Assembly (NCBI RefSeq): GCF_900100605.1
Contig: NZ_FNCN01000022.1
Span: 1-64,000 of the forward strand
Direction of reading: 5' to 3'
DNA from: Sinosporangium album
GTDB taxonomy: Bacteria; Actinomycetota; Actinomycetes; Streptosporangiales; Streptosporangiaceae
DNA: 64,000 bases
The notes below the pieces were generated by a model. That model was not told the DNA's origin. It searched no databases and saw only the letters and a list, made by a program, of their open reading frames with translations. Of this stretch, positions 53,087 to 63,353 are shown one piece after another (position 1 is the stretch's first letter; every line of letters starts with the position of its first letter). Position numbers and translations under genes: made by a program.

Positions 53087-53190
53087 TCACTTGTTGACGT
53101 TCTTGCCGAGGAACGTGGCGGAGGTGCGGAGCTGGGTGGACTTGGCCGCCCGGTTCAGCCGGTGCTTCTCGGCCGAGGCCAGCAACCGGT
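53087..53190 (-). pseudogene. 3' fragment of a second subtilase gene
   Basis: On the minus strand the frame reads LASAEKHRLNRAAKSTQLRT then SATFLGKNVNK and a TGA stop. This is nearly identical to the C-terminus of the intact subtilase (54119-56011). The DNA also matches closely over about 95 bases, in inverted orientation and about 2.8 kb away. Everything upstream of this tail is gone, replaced by a transposase relic. Confidence 0.8.
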
Positions 53191-53217
53191 ACGCCGACAA
53201 AGCCGCCCTCCGAGTGG

Positions 53218-53406
53218 TTGTCCGGCACCCGCCCGGCGCAAGCCCGCGCTCTTGCCCTGCAGGCCCTGGCCGATCCGCCGCTGACCGGTATGAGCCGCGA
53301 GGAACCGGACGACCTGGTGGGTCGGCTTGCTCCCGCGCAGATCACGCAGAGCCAAGGGCGCGGGCGGCCGGTCGCTGCTGACCGACGCTCAGGATTCGTC
53401 GCTTAA
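53218..53406 (+). pseudogene. Relic of an IS transposase N-terminus
   Basis: The frame contains ALALQALADPPLTGMSREEPDD and LVGRLAPAQ, the typical opening of IS5-like transposases with an N-terminal helix-turn-helix (L-T-G-M-S-x-x-E, R-L-A-P-A-Q). It breaks off after about 60 residues at a stop. Insertion of this element probably destroyed the adjacent subtilase copy. Confidence 0.6.
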
Positions 53407-53484
53407 GAGAGGCTCAAGAGCGAATTAACCCATACCGATGGCGTTGACCGGTCGGCCAACGAGCTCTTACGCTCACGTTATCTA

Positions 53485-53501
53485 ATAGGAAACTTTCCTA
53501 T
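53485..53501. promoter_or_regulatory. Perfect palindrome ATAGGAAACTTTCCTAT
   Basis: Eight-base arms around a central C. Sites of the form TAGGAAA-N-TTTCCTA occur before secreted-enzyme genes in actinomycetes, so it may be an operator for the subtilase or for the vanished neighbour. The binding protein is not named. Confidence 0.5.
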
Positions 53502-53606
53502 GAGTTCGGGAAGCGGTCCAGCGGCCCCCTCGTCGTGTGCAAGAGAGAATTCCCGACGAAAAGCACCAAAGCGGACACATAGACCATATATCCCCACCCC
53601 CCACCC

Positions 53607-53640
53607 GGGCCCCCGCGCCGCCTGCCAGGCGCGGGGGCCC
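53607..53640. terminator. GC-rich stem-loop
   Basis: GGGCCCCCGCGCC (53607-53619) pairs perfectly with GGCGCGGGGGCCC (53628-53640); eight-base loop. No T-run. It could stop transcription entering the subtilase region or act in the leader. Confidence 0.55.
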
Positions 53641-54118
53641 CACCCCGCAGGGCGCCCTTCCACGCCCCCTGGAACCCTCCACGAGGGCTGAGCGGCGCCT
53701 TTCTCCAGGTAATGGACAGGCACTCTCCATAAGCAGCACATTCCTCCGCTAGCAATCGGAAGTCGCACTACACTCAAGTCCCGCAAAATACACACTTCGG
53801 GTCAACCGGATATTTCATAATCCGACCAGGCCCATCCCCCTAGGAGCGACACGTGCGACAAGGAGCCAGCAATCACACCGCGCGTGTACCCCTCTTCCCG
53901 GCGACAGGCACCTCCATGGCCTGAGCCGTTCCCCTCCGCCGGAAGCCTCCGGCGGGCCGGGACCACCGCACGCCTGATCCGCGCCAGGGGAGCGCCGACA
54001 GCGCATCGGCAGGACCCGCCCGCGTCCCCCCTCCGGCCCTTACGACTTCCACTTCTTCAACACCGCTGCGCAAGCCGTGTGGCGCGCCGGTCCCCCTCAC
54101 CCCCCTACCGGAGGAACC

Positions 54119-56011
54119 GTGAGACTACGGTCTCTTATCGCGGGTTCGACTCTGCTCGCCGCCGCGGCGGCCGGGCTGGTCGGCTCCCCTACCGCCCTGG
54201 CGGCGCCCCCCGCCGACGTTCCGGTCGTCGACTCCGAACTGGTCCAGGACGTCAAGGCTGGCAAGAAGGTCCGCGCCATCGTCACCGTCAACGAGACCGA
54301 GAGCGTCAAGGAGGTTTCCTCCGACGCTGAGGCGATCTCCCGGGAGACCGACGTCCTGCCCAAGAAGAAGACCGACGGCTTCTTCGTGGTGGAGGTCGAC
54401 CAGGGCACGCTCAACACGCTGAAGAGCGACAAACGCATCGACACCATCACCAAGGACGGCTTGAGCAAGCCCTCCCTGGACGTCAGCCTCAAGGTGATCG
54501 GCGCCGACAAGGTGCACCAGAGCGGCTACACGGGCGCGGGCTACAACGTCGCCGTCATCGACACAGGCATTGACCGTGACCACCCGTTCTTCACCGGCCG
54601 CATCACGGGGGAGAACTGCTTCTCCACCAACGACCCTGACCCGTACTACCAGGCCAAGTCGCTATGCCCGAACGGGGCCGACACTCAGGTTGGCGAGGGC
54701 GCGGCCAACGCCGAGACGGCGCTGTGCAAGAGCGGGCAGGTGAACCTCTGCGACCACGGCACCCACGTCGCCGGCATCGCGGCGGGTAAGAAGCCGACCC
54801 AGGGCGCCGAGGGCGCCCCCGGCAACGGCGTCGCACCGGGGGCGGGCATCATCGCCTCGCAGGTGTTCACCCGCTTCGACGGGAACATCTGCGTCGAACA
54901 GGGCGAGACTGCGCCCTGCGTGCTGTCCTACGACTCCGACCAGAAGCGCGCGCTCGACCACCTCGCGACCATCGCGGTCTCCCACAAGATCGCCGCGGTG
55001 AACATGAGCCTCGGGGGCTACCTCTATACCGAGCACTGCGACGGCGAGGTGGACCTCGCACCGGTCAGGGATGCGATCCAGACGCTGTGGAACAGCGGCG
55101 TGGCCACGGTCATCGCCGCTGGCAACAGAGGCGACACCGGCGCTATCAGCTCGCCCGCGTGCCTGTCGACCGCGGTGGCCGTCGGCGCCACGAACGAGGC
55201 CGACGGTGTGGCCGAGTTCTCCAACCAGGGCAAGCTGCTCGACCTGTTCGCCCCCGGCGTGAACATCCTGGCGTCGGTCCCGGGCAACGGGTATGGCGTC
55301 ATGGGCGGTACCTCGATGGCGGCCCCGCACGTGGCGGGCGCGTTCGCGCTGCTGCGTGAGGTCAACCCGACCGCGCCCGTGGCGCAGCTCCTGGAGAAGC
55401 TGAAGGCCACCGGCAAGCCGATCGCGAACGGCGTGCCCTCGGTGACCACGCCGCGGATCAACCTCGCCGCCGCGATTCCGCCGCCCGCGACCCCGACGCC
55501 GACCCCCTCCCCCACCGCGTCCCCGACGTCCACCCCGACCGTCGAGCCGTCGCCCGAGCCGACGTTCATCGACACCCCCGGCATCCCCATGCCGCTGCCG
55601 AAGGTGTGCAAGCGCGGCAAGGGTGCCAAGCCGCTGAGCGCCGCCGCCTGGGCCCGCGAGTTCTCCAAGAGCAGCGGCAGGCTGTCGGACTCCACCCTGC
55701 GCTGCTACCTGGCTCTGACGTCTAACGGGAGCAAGGTGTTCACCGAGGTCGTGAAGGCCGGGACGATCGCCAAGGCGTACCGCGTGCTCAAGCCCAGGTC
55801 GACCTCGGCCAGGGCCGCGCTCGACCGTGAGCTTCTGGCGGGCTGGCTCAACTGGGCCCACGGCGTCCACAACTCCGGCACCAAGGTCAAGGGCTCAACG
55901 ACGCTGAAGCAGGCGCTGGCCTCCACCGAGAAACACCGCCTGAACCGGACCGCCAAGTCTACCCAGCTCCGCACCTCCGCCACGTTCCTCGGCAAGAACG
56001 TGAACAAATAA
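54119..56011 (+). CDS. Secreted S8 subtilisin-like serine protease
   Basis: 630 residues. A Sec signal peptide (RSLIAGSTLLAAAAAGL, TALAAP) is followed by an I9-like propeptide (about 40-120). The peptidase domain has Asp148 (VIDTGID), His216 (DHGTHVAGI) and Ser399 (GGTSMAAPHVAG). A Pro/Thr-rich linker (about 455-490) leads to a 140-residue C-terminal domain with two cysteines and the end SATFLGKNVNK, duplicated as a relic at 53087-53190. GTG 54119 has GGAGG five bases upstream. It should be an extracellular protease; the C-terminal domain is unassigned. Confidence 0.92.
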   Translation: MRLRSLIAGSTLLAAAAAGLVGSPTALAAPPADVPVVDSELVQDVKAGKKVRAIVTVNETESVKEVSSDAEAISRETDVLPKKKTDGFFVVEVDQGTLNTLKSDKRIDTITKDGLSKPSLDVSLKVIGADKVHQSGYTGAGYNVAVIDTGIDRDHPFFTGRITGENCFSTNDPDPYYQAKSLCPNGADTQVGEGAANAETALCKSGQVNLCDHGTHVAGIAAGKKPTQGAEGAPGNGVAPGAGIIASQVFTRFDGNICVEQGETAPCVLSYDSDQKRALDHLATIAVSHKIAAVNMSLGGYLYTEHCDGEVDLAPVRDAIQTLWNSGVATVIAAGNRGDTGAISSPACLSTAVAVGATNEADGVAEFSNQGKLLDLFAPGVNILASVPGNGYGVMGGTSMAAPHVAGAFALLREVNPTAPVAQLLEKLKATGKPIANGVPSVTTPRINLAAAIPPPATPTPTPSPTASPTSTPTVEPSPEPTFIDTPGIPMPLPKVCKRGKGAKPLSAAAWAREFSKSSGRLSDSTLRCYLALTSNGSKVFTEVVKAGTIAKAYRVLKPRSTSARAALDRELLAGWLNWAHGVHNSGTKVKGSTTLKQALASTEKHRLNRTAKSTQLRTSATFLGKNVNK

Positions 56012-56044
56012 ACAATCCACCTGATTGCATCTTGTGAGGCTATA

Positions 56045-56073
56045 GGGACCAGGTGACGACTCCACCCGGTCCC
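56045..56073 (+). terminator. Stem-loop after the subtilase gene
   Basis: GGGACC (56045-56050) pairs with GGTCCC (56068-56073); GGTG and CACC continue the stem past one mismatch. Loop of seven bases. Confidence 0.6.
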
Positions 56074-56112
56074 CACGCCTTCCAGAAGCTATTTCGCACC
56101 ATCCGAGCAATT

Positions 56113-56436
56113 TCATCTGAGGTACCGCGGTCCACGCAGTAATCTCCAGATCACCCATGCTTGGAATAGGCCACACCCCGCCAGCGCTGCGATCAGAACC
56201 CCTCCTTGAAGGAAATCCTCCAGCACCCCAAGCCATAGCGGAATCAAGATCAGCACTGATGCCGGCAGGGTGAGGACGATTAATATCACAGTCCCGCCAA
56301 TAGGAGCCCCCTGGGTATACGAAACGTACTGCGCATACCCGGCCGTACCGAGAACTACGAAGATATAAGTGCCAGCAATCCAAGCCGCCCTTCTTCCGTA
56401 CCTGCGCCCCTTAAATACATTCCGAAACCAGGACAT
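56113..56436 (-). CDS. Small membrane protein, SCO4225-like
   Basis: 107 residues with a basic N-terminus (FKGRRYGRRAA) and three predicted membrane helices (WIAGTYIFVVLGTAGYA, TVILIVLTLPASVLILIPLWL, VLIAALAGCGLFQAWV). The size and helix pattern match the SCO4225 family of unknown function. GGGAG precedes ATG 56436. Confidence 0.65.
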   Translation of the reverse strand: MSWFRNVFKGRRYGRRAAWIAGTYIFVVLGTAGYAQYVSYTQGAPIGGTVILIVLTLPASVLILIPLWLGVLEDFLQGGVLIAALAGCGLFQAWVIWRLLRGPRYLR

Positions 56437-56613
56437 GGTCTCCCTGTGGCGGTTATTTTATGAGAACACACTAAATTGAAGTGGAGCGGATGGCGCTCGT
56501 GGCGTTGACGGAAGCGCCACCCGGCCCACCTGCAAACTAGGACATTCCGGGAACGTTTGCGCCCTGCTTCGTGAGCGCTTAGGTCTAAGTTGGACTATAA
56601 GACGATGTAAAGC

Positions 56614-57186
56614 TCAGGGTGTTGTTGCATCTGCACCATTCTTGGGATTTCCGGTACGAACACCCGTTCGATAGATATACGCCCATCGCTTACAGATGGT
56701 GGAAATCCTTTGCCCTAGCCATCGACCGCCATAAGCGGGGCAGGTCTTGTCGCGTAAAGTTACATAGAAAGTTACATCGACATCGACCTTACGGTGCCGA
56801 TCCAGGTAATAAACATATGGTTTATATGTGTTCCCGATCAGGCCGTAGCCGTAGTCATGCATGTCACATGGATGGCGAAAATCAAATTTAAATCGGGAGG
56901 GGCGATCTGGAGACATTGTGCAGTGGTCGTGATAGATGCCGACCACCCAGATTCCTGTAGGGAGCTGCTTCCAATAGGGATAACGCCAACCGTAGTGCGC
57001 TGCCCAAGCAGCACAGTTGGCGCGGGTGTACCACATCCAGTGTGAGGCTGCACTGCAGTGAGACGGATTGGCTAAGGGGCGCGCGATACCACCAGGACCC
57101 GTAACCCGGGTCCGGCAACCCGGATTTTCCCAAAAAGAGCCTGATTTATAGGAGTCGCGACTAGCTAGTCTATATCTAGTCGCCAT
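56614..57186 (-). CDS. Bacterial phospholipase A2-like protein without visible signal peptide
   Basis: 190 residues. HPCDMHDYGYG (His110-Asp111) is the catalytic motif of prokaryotic phospholipase A2; cysteines at 24, 44, 58, 89, 107, 154 and 165 could form its disulfides. Aromatic-rich segments (YGWRYPYWKQLPTGIW) precede it. Secreted relatives have an N-terminal signal peptide, but this frame starts MATRYRLASRD, so the 5' end may be lost or the start misjudged. Base composition is clearly AT-richer than neighbours, suggesting transfer. Would hydrolyse the sn-2 ester of phospholipids if exported. Confidence 0.65.
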   Translation of the reverse strand: MATRYRLASRDSYKSGSFWENPGCRTRVTGPGGIARPLANPSHCSAASHWMWYTRANCAAWAAHYGWRYPYWKQLPTGIWVVGIYHDHCTMSPDRPSRFKFDFRHPCDMHDYGYGLIGNTYKPYVYYLDRHRKVDVDVTFYVTLRDKTCPAYGGRWLGQRISTICKRWAYIYRTGVRTGNPKNGADATTP

Positions 57187-57632
57187 CTGAGAGTGAATAG
57201 CTGCAGTAGGTATTGATTGATTCCCGAAACGGGCCGCGAAGGCACAGGCCTGACGTTCAATATTAACCGGCGGGCGAATAGCTACTTAAAATAGAATGAA
57301 GAGTTGGACGAACCAATTTCTCGGAAGGTTCGACTACTTTCCTCGATCATGTTTGTAGCAGTTAGGCAGGGAGTCAATCATCGGAACGGATCCTTCCCGA
57401 TACTTAATGCGATTGACTCTCCCCGCCTAAGCGACATTCCTCAGTTCATAACCCCGCGGCAGGCACGGGCTGGTCCACGGCGCGGCCGTGTCAAGCACCT
57501 GCTCTGCTGATCCGCTGCGGAAGAAGGCGTGGATCTGTCTCAGACAGCCTGGCCGACCAACAGCGGAGCTCGGTACGTGCCGCCAGGACGCGACCGCCAG
57601 GGCATGAGATCCCGACGACAGAGAACTGAATG
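57187..57632. other. Intergenic stretch, no supported gene
   Basis: AT-richer up to about 57420, then GC-rich. Short frames exist on both strands (for example minus 57427-57699), but none has a ribosome site and clear codon bias. Part of the same imported-looking segment as the phospholipase gene. Confidence 0.35.
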
Positions 57633-57914
57633 CTAAGCCGCAATGGATGCGCGCCGCCTGAGCCAGTGCAAGCATGTGGTGCAGTTCCGGCCGATCCATC
57701 CCGTCAGGAACGGGTCGGACGGCTGCTCGGAAAGGTTGATCCGCTCGACGCCGGAAAGCCGCCCGCTGTTCAGATAGGTCCGTACCGCCTCCACTGCGGT
57801 GAACCGGAGCGCAGTGGTCGGGATGGTGATTCCGTGCTCGATGAACAACTGCCGGGTCTCAGCGATCGTGTAGCCGACCGAGAACTCGCTGATCTTCAGC
57901 ATTTCCGACAGCAC
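57633..57914 (-). CDS. Hypothetical protein
   Basis: 93 residues from GTG 57914: VLSEMLKISEFSVGYTIAET, then LRFTAVEAVRTYLNSGRLSG and a CTTCLHWLRRRAS end. Looks helical and soluble with two near-adjacent cysteines. No family is recognised. Could be real or a fragment; codon bias is intermediate. Confidence 0.35.
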   Translation of the reverse strand: MLSEMLKISEFSVGYTIAETRQLFIEHGITIPTTALRFTAVEAVRTYLNSGRLSGVERINLSEQPSDPFLTGWIGRNCTTCLHWLRRRASIAA

Positions 57915-57975
57915 CTTTTGGGAGCAGACCTGACGCAGGTAAACGACCCATGATCAGAATCCGCTGGCCGCGCGC

Positions 57976-60156
57976 TTACTCCGAGGAAGGCTCGGGTTCC
58001 GCCGGGCGCAGCCACAGCGCGCCGAGCGGCGGCACCCGCAGCTTCACGGAGTACGGCAAGGCGTGCCGTTCCTCCGCCACCGCCTCCACCGCCCCCAGGT
58101 TGCCCACGCCGCTCCCCGCGTAGTCGTAGGCGTCGGTGTTCACCACCTCGTCCCAGTGCCCAGGAAGCGGCAGCCCGAGGTGGTAGTCCTCGTACGGTGC
58201 CCCGGAGAAGTTGACCACGCACGCCAGCACCGAGCCGTCGTCGCCGTAGCGCAGGAACGACAGCACGTTGCCCGCCGCGTCGTCGGCGTCGATCCAGCGG
58301 AACCCGTCCGGCGTGAAGTCGCGCTGCCAGAGCGCCGGGCTCTCGCCGTACACCCGGTTGAGGTCGCGCACCAGCCGCCGCACGCCCTGGTGGACGTCGA
58401 AGTCGAGCACCCACCAGTCGAGCCCGTGCTCCTCCGACCACTCCGAGCCCTGGCCGAACTCGCCGCCCATGAACAGGAGCTGCTTGCCCGGGTGCGCCCA
58501 CATGAAGGCGAGGAGCGCGCGCAGGCCCGCGAAACGCTGCCACTCGTCGCCCGGCATCTTGCCCACGAGCGACCCCTTGCCGTGGACCACCTCGTCGTGG
58601 GACAGCGGGAGCACGAAATTCTCGGTGAAGGCGTACATCAGCGAGAAGGTCACCTGATGGTGGTGGTACTGCCGGTAGACCGGTTCATGCCGGAGATAGG
58701 CAAGCGAGTCGTGCATCCACCCCATGTTCCACTTGAAGCCGAAGCCCAGGCCGCCGAGGTGGACCGGGCGGGAGACCCCCGGCCACGCGGTCGACTCCTC
58801 GGCGATCGTCACGATGCCGGGCTCCTCGCGGTAGCAGAGCGCGTTCATCTCCTTGAGGAACTCGACGGCGTCGAGGTTCTCCCTGCCGCCGAAGACGTTC
58901 GGCGTCCACTCGCCCTCGCGCCGCGAGTAGTCCAGATAGAGCATCGAGGCGACCGCGTCCACCCGCAGCCCGTCGATGTGGAACTCCTTCAGCCAGTAGA
59001 GCGCGTTGGCCACCAGGAAGTTGCGCACCTCCCTGCGGCCGAAGTCGAACACGTAGGTGCCCCAGTCGGGGTGCTCGCCCTTGGAGGGGTCGGCGTGCTC
59101 GTACAGCGGTGTGCCGTCGAAGCGCGCGAGCGCCCAGTCGTCCATCGGGAAGTGGGCTGGCACCCAGTCGAGCAGCACCCCGATGCCGGCCCGGTGGAGC
59201 GTGTCCACCAGGTGGCGGAAGTCGTCGGGCGTTCCGAAGCGCGCGGTGGGCGCGTAGTACGAGGTGACCTGGTAGCCCCACGAACCGCCGAACGGATGCT
59301 CGGCGATAGGGAGGAACTCCACGTGGGTGAAGCCCAGCTCGCGGACGTAGTCGACGAGTTCCACCGCGAGCTGCCGGTACGTCAGCCCCGGCCGCCACGA
59401 CCCCAGGTGTACCTCGTAGACGCTCATCGGCTCGGCCAGCGGGTCGCCGCCCGCCCGCCGCGCCATCCAGTCCGCGTCCCGCCAGGCGTACTCGGAGCGG
59501 TCCACCACCGACGCCGTCGCCGGCGGGCACTCCGTGCGGCGCGCCATCGGGTCGGCCTTCGTGCGCCAGATCCCGTCCACACCGAGGATGGCGTACTTGT
59601 ACCGCTCCCCGGAGCCGACACCGGGCACGAACAGCTCCCAGACCCCCGAACGCCCCAGCGAACGCATCGGATGCCCCACGCCATCCCAACTGTTGAAATC
59701 CCCGACGACGCGGATACCGCGGGCGTTCGGCGCCCACACGGCGAAAGCCGTACCCTCCACGTCCTCATGCCGCACGGCCCGGGCGCCCAGCACCTCCCAG
59801 AGCCGCTCGTGCCGACCCTCGCCGATGAGGTGGAGGTCCACCTCGCTCAGCGTCGGCCAATGCCGGTAGGGGTCGGACATCGTGTACGGCGGAAGCCCGG
59901 CATACGTCACCCGGAACTCATACGCGGGCACCTTGTCCAGCCCCGGCAGCGTCGCCTCGAACACTCCATGGGCCACATGCTCCAGGTCGTGCACCGCGTC
60001 GTCGGTCACGACCTGCACCTTCTCCGCCAGCGGGCGGAGAGTCCTGATGGTGACACCCTGTGGCCCCGGATGGGCGCCCAGAATGGAGTGGGGGTCGTGA
60101 TGTGCTCCCCCGGCAAGCCTGTCGAGTTCAGAGTTCAGCTGTCGCTCCTGGGACAT
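57976..60156 (-). CDS. glgB: 1,4-alpha-glucan branching enzyme
   Basis: 726 residues. N-terminal region and CBM48 ([26 protein letters not shown]) precede the GH13 barrel: [25 protein letters not shown] (nucleophile Asp), EESTAWPGV (acid/base Glu), [16 protein letters not shown]-terminal beta domain ends the protein. It introduces alpha-1,6 branches into the glucan made by GlgE. Last gene of the glgE-treS-mak-glgB set, 122 bases after mak. Confidence 0.96.
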   Translation of the reverse strand: MSQERQLNSELDRLAGGAHHDPHSILGAHPGPQGVTIRTLRPLAEKVQVVTDDAVHDLEHVAHGVFEATLPGLDKVPAYEFRVTYAGLPPYTMSDPYRHWPTLSEVDLHLIGEGRHERLWEVLGARAVRHEDVEGTAFAVWAPNARGIRVVGDFNSWDGVGHPMRSLGRSGVWELFVPGVGSGERYKYAILGVDGIWRTKADPMARRTECPPATASVVDRSEYAWRDADWMARRAGGDPLAEPMSVYEVHLGSWRPGLTYRQLAVELVDYVRELGFTHVEFLPIAEHPFGGSWGYQVTSYYAPTARFGTPDDFRHLVDTLHRAGIGVLLDWVPAHFPMDDWALARFDGTPLYEHADPSKGEHPDWGTYVFDFGRREVRNFLVANALYWLKEFHIDGLRVDAVASMLYLDYSRREGEWTPNVFGGRENLDAVEFLKEMNALCYREEPGIVTIAEESTAWPGVSRPVHLGGLGFGFKWNMGWMHDSLAYLRHEPVYRQYHHHQVTFSLMYAFTENFVLPLSHDEVVHGKGSLVGKMPGDEWQRFAGLRALLAFMWAHPGKQLLFMGGEFGQGSEWSEEHGLDWWVLDFDVHQGVRRLVRDLNRVYGESPALWQRDFTPDGFRWIDADDAAGNVLSFLRYGDDGSVLACVVNFSGAPYEDYHLGLPLPGHWDEVVNTDAYDYAGSGVGNLGAVEAVAEERHALPYSVKLRVPPLGALWLRPAEPEPSSE

Positions 60157-60278
60157 GTCCTAACCCTGCCCGAGATCCGCCGTTCAACCCATCGTTTCCG
60201 GAACGCGCCAATTAAAGATCTTGGTGGAGTATTCCGCAGCGAGGGGAGCGTCAGCGCGGGGGAGGGGTGCCGCCTCGG

Positions 60279-61616
60279 TCACGCCTTCGTGTCGCGGAAC
60301 GCGGCGAGGGGGATCGACACCCAGGTCGGACGGTGGCGCGCCTCGTAGACCACCTCGTAGACGGCCTTGCTCAGCTCCAGCGCCCGAAGCAGGATGGCGT
60401 CGTCCGGGGTCAGGCGCCCTCCGCCCGCCACGTAGCCGCTCATGAAGGCCGTCCGGTTGCGGGCCGACCACTCGGTGGCGCGGGATTCGAGCCGGTCGGC
60501 CTCGGGGTGTCCGGCGAGCAGATGCCGGGCGGCGTAGTCGAACGAGCGCAGCATCCCGGCGACGTCGCGCAGAGGAGAGGACAGGGCCCGCCGTTCCGCG
60601 AGAGGCTGACCGGGCTCGCCTTCGAAGTCCAGGATGACCCAGTCGGTGGTCGTCCGCATGACCTGCCCGAGGTGGTAGTCGCCGTGCACCCTCTGAACGG
60701 GGATCTCCCGCGCGGTCGCGGCCAGCCGGTCGTACGCATCCTCGGCGATGTCGGTGTAGTCGGCGAGCTCCGGCACCTCCTGGATGGCCCGGGCGAGCCT
60801 GCGGCGGAACCCCTCGACCATGTGCTTGACCTCGGGCGGCTCCACGACATCGGTGGGGAAGGCCGCGGCGAGCTCGACGTGGATGCGCGCGGTGGCCGTG
60901 CCCAGGCGTTCGGCCTCGGCGGCGAAGTCGCCGCCGGCCTCGTCGGCGCCGATCTCGGGCAGCGAGGCATAGAAGTCGCGGACGCTGGTGAGCGCCAGCG
61001 CCCAGCCGTCGTTCGCGGTCGCCAGGTATTCCTGGAGGAACGCCAGCGTGGTGTTCTCCCCGTCGAGGTCTGTTTCGATCCAACCGTACGGCGTGGCGAT
61101 GTGAGGGGCGCCCCGCGACGCCAGCGCGGTGACGATCTCCAGCTCGGGGTTGACACCGGGGATGAGGCGGCGGAACAGCTTGCAGATGTAGTCCTCCCCG
61201 TAGATCAGGGAGGTGTTGGACTGCTCGGCGCCGAGCACCAGGCTGCGCAGGTCGGGGTCGATGACCGCCCCCTCGACGTGGCGAAACCGCAGCCGGCCGA
61301 TGGTCTCGCCCCGGGCCATCCCGGTGAGGAGCCTGCCGGTGAGGTCGGCGTCGTGGGCGGCGTCGTAATAGTCGACCCCGGCGTGCCCGATCAGCACGTG
61401 TCTGAGGCGTTGCGGCAGCTCGCGGCGCGCACCGATCAGGAGTTGGTAGCGGTCGGATGTGTCGCCTTGCCGTACTTCGACGATGACATGCCGCAGCGAT
61501 GGATCCCCGGAGATCAGGACAAGGTCGGATTCGACGCGCACGGCGTCGATGGAACGCCCCTTGCCGGCGAACCACCGTTGTCGGGGGATCCATCCGGCAA
61601 GGAGCTCTTCAAGCAC
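60279..61616 (-). CDS. mak: Maltokinase
   Basis: 445 residues. N-terminal cap (LLAGWIPRQRWFAGKGRSID) typical of actinobacterial Mak/Pep2. Kinase catalytic loop VHGDYHLGQV and metal-binding ILDFEGEPG. It phosphorylates maltose from TreS to maltose-1-phosphate, the GlgE substrate. GTG 61616 is only three bases after the treS stop, so the two are cotranslated; in some species they are fused. Confidence 0.93.
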   Translation of the reverse strand: MLEELLAGWIPRQRWFAGKGRSIDAVRVESDLVLISGDPSLRHVIVEVRQGDTSDRYQLLIGARRELPQRLRHVLIGHAGVDYYDAAHDADLTGRLLTGMARGETIGRLRFRHVEGAVIDPDLRSLVLGAEQSNTSLIYGEDYICKLFRRLIPGVNPELEIVTALASRGAPHIATPYGWIETDLDGENTTLAFLQEYLATANDGWALALTSVRDFYASLPEIGADEAGGDFAAEAERLGTATARIHVELAAAFPTDVVEPPEVKHMVEGFRRRLARAIQEVPELADYTDIAEDAYDRLAATAREIPVQRVHGDYHLGQVMRTTTDWVILDFEGEPGQPLAERRALSSPLRDVAGMLRSFDYAARHLLAGHPEADRLESRATEWSARNRTAFMSGYVAGGGRLTPDDAILLRALELSKAVYEVVYEARHRPTWVSIPLAAFRDTKA

Positions 61617-61619
61617 GTC

Positions 61620-63323
61620 TCACGCCTCCTCAGTGGCGGGTGGCAGGGTGAACCAGTAGAAACCATGCCCAGGAAGCGTCAAAAGATACGGAAGTTCACC
61701 AACTGGGGGGAAAGGTACACCGCCCATGGTCTCCACTGGGGTGACCCCTTCGAATCTCCGTAGATCCAGCTCCACAGGCTGGGGGAACCTTGAGAGATTG
61801 TTGACGCAGAGCACACGGTCGTCCCCGAGCTCACGCACGTAGGCGAGCACGCTCGGGTTCGACGAGTTGAGCTCGATGTAGTCGCCGAGGCCGAACACCG
61901 GATGGCGCTTGCGGATCTCGATCATGCGCCTGGTCCAGTGCAGCAGCGAGCCCGCGTTCTTCTGCTGCGACTCGACGTTGATCGCCTGGTAGCCGTAGAT
62001 GGGGTCCATGATCACCGGCAGGTACAGCCGGCCGGGGTCGCACTCGGAGAAGCCCGCGTTGCGGTCGGGCGTCCACTGCATCGGAGTGCGCACCCCGTCA
62101 CGGTCTCCCAGCCAGATGTTGTCGCCCATCCCGATCTCGTCGCCGTAGTAGAGCACCGGCGAGCCGGGCAGCGACAGCAGCAGTGCGGTGAACAGCTCGA
62201 TCTGGTTGCGGTCGTTCTCCAGCAGGGGGGCCAGACGCCGCCGGATGCCGACATTGGCCCGCATGCGCGGGTCCTTGGCGTATTCGGCGTACATGTAGTC
62301 GCGCTCTTCGTCGGTCACCATTTCAAGCGTCAGCTCGTCGTGGTTGCGGAGGAAGATGCCCCACTGGCAGTTCTCCGGGAGCTTCGGCGTCTGGGCCATG
62401 ATCTCGGAGATGGGATACCGGGACTCCCGCCGTACCGCCATGAAGATGCGCGGCATGAGCGGGAAGTGGAAGGCCATGTGGCACTCGTCGCCGCCGGTCA
62501 TCGGATCGCCGAAGTATTCGGCGACGTCGGCCGGCCACTGGTTGGCCTCGGCGAGCAGCACCCGGTCGGGATAGAGCCTGTCGACCTCCGCGCGCACCCG
62601 CTTCAGGTATTCGTGGGTGCGCGGGAGGTTCTCGCAGTTCGTGCCGTCCTGCTCGAAGAGGTACGGCACCGCGTCGAGCCGGAACCCGTCGATGCCGAGG
62701 TCCAGCCAGAAGCGCAGCACCTCCAGCATTGCATCCTGCACCGCCGGGTTCTCGTAGTTCAGGTCCGGCTGGTGATGGAAGAAGCGGTGCCAGTAGTACT
62801 GCCCGCGCACCGGATCGAGGGTCCAGTTCGACGTCTCCGTGTCGACGAAGATGATGCGCGCGTCCTTGTAGATCTCGTCGCTGTCGGACCACACGTAGAA
62901 GTCGCCGAACGGCCCCGTCGGGTCCTGTCGCGACGCCTGGAACCACGGGTGCTGGTCACTGGTGTGGTTCATGACCAGGTCGGCGATGACGCGCATGCCC
63001 CGGCGGTGGGCCTCGTCGACGAGTTTCACGAAGTCCCCGAGGTCACCGAAATCGGGGAGGATCTTTGTGAAGTCGGCGATGTCATAGCCGCCGTCCCGGA
63101 GGGGGGACTGGTAAAGCGGCAGGAGCCACAGGCAGTCCACGCCGAGCCACTGCAGATAGTCGAGCTTGGCGATCAGCCCGCGGATGTCGCCCGTTCCGTC
63201 TCCGTTGGAATCGGAGAAACCTCGGATGAGCACCTCGTAGAAGACGGCGCGCTTATACCAGTAAGGGTCGCGCGGCGTCTCGTGCGTGAAGGTGTCTGGA
63301 ACGGGCTGAGGTATCGAGCTCAC
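61620..63323 (-). CDS. treS: Trehalose synthase (maltose alpha-D-glucosyltransferase)
   Basis: 567 residues. Starts [18 protein letters not shown], the TreS hallmark. GH13 motifs: [30 protein letters not shown] (nucleophile), [12 protein letters not shown] (acid/base), [12 protein letters not shown]. It interconverts trehalose and maltose. GTG 63323 has GGGGAG nine bases upstream. Sits 30 bases behind glgE. Confidence 0.95.
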   Translation of the reverse strand: MSSIPQPVPDTFTHETPRDPYWYKRAVFYEVLIRGFSDSNGDGTGDIRGLIAKLDYLQWLGVDCLWLLPLYQSPLRDGGYDIADFTKILPDFGDLGDFVKLVDEAHRRGMRVIADLVMNHTSDQHPWFQASRQDPTGPFGDFYVWSDSDEIYKDARIIFVDTETSNWTLDPVRGQYYWHRFFHHQPDLNYENPAVQDAMLEVLRFWLDLGIDGFRLDAVPYLFEQDGTNCENLPRTHEYLKRVRAEVDRLYPDRVLLAEANQWPADVAEYFGDPMTGGDECHMAFHFPLMPRIFMAVRRESRYPISEIMAQTPKLPENCQWGIFLRNHDELTLEMVTDEERDYMYAEYAKDPRMRANVGIRRRLAPLLENDRNQIELFTALLLSLPGSPVLYYGDEIGMGDNIWLGDRDGVRTPMQWTPDRNAGFSECDPGRLYLPVIMDPIYGYQAINVESQQKNAGSLLHWTRRMIEIRKRHPVFGLGDYIELNSSNPSVLAYVRELGDDRVLCVNNLSRFPQPVELDLRRFEGVTPVETMGGVPFPPVGELPYLLTLPGHGFYWFTLPPATEEA

Positions 63324-63353
63324 CTTTCGGACTCCCCCCTGTTCGAGTTCGTT

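Larger units (their letters stand above)
53407..54118. other. Long promoter region of the subtilase gene
   Basis: About 700 bases without a supported gene. Two structures stand out: the palindrome at 53485-53501 and the hairpin at 53607-53640, listed separately. The region around 53750-53820 is AT-rich (AAAATACACACTTCGGG, GGATATTTCATAATCC) and is a plausible promoter. The last part, before GGAGG at 54110-54114, is GC-rich leader. Confidence 0.4.

Noticed and set aside
53407-53800. Small frames on both strands in the region upstream of the subtilase
   Set aside because: They arise around a GC-rich hairpin and lack ribosome sites and codon bias.
57427-57699. 90-codon minus-strand frame ending in GYELRNVA
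   Set aside because: No ribosome site, overlaps a better frame, and no similarity recognised.
58063-60348. 761-codon plus-strand frame opposite glgB
   Set aside because: Low-complexity Arg/His/Val-rich translation typical of an antisense GC-rich frame; glgB is certain.
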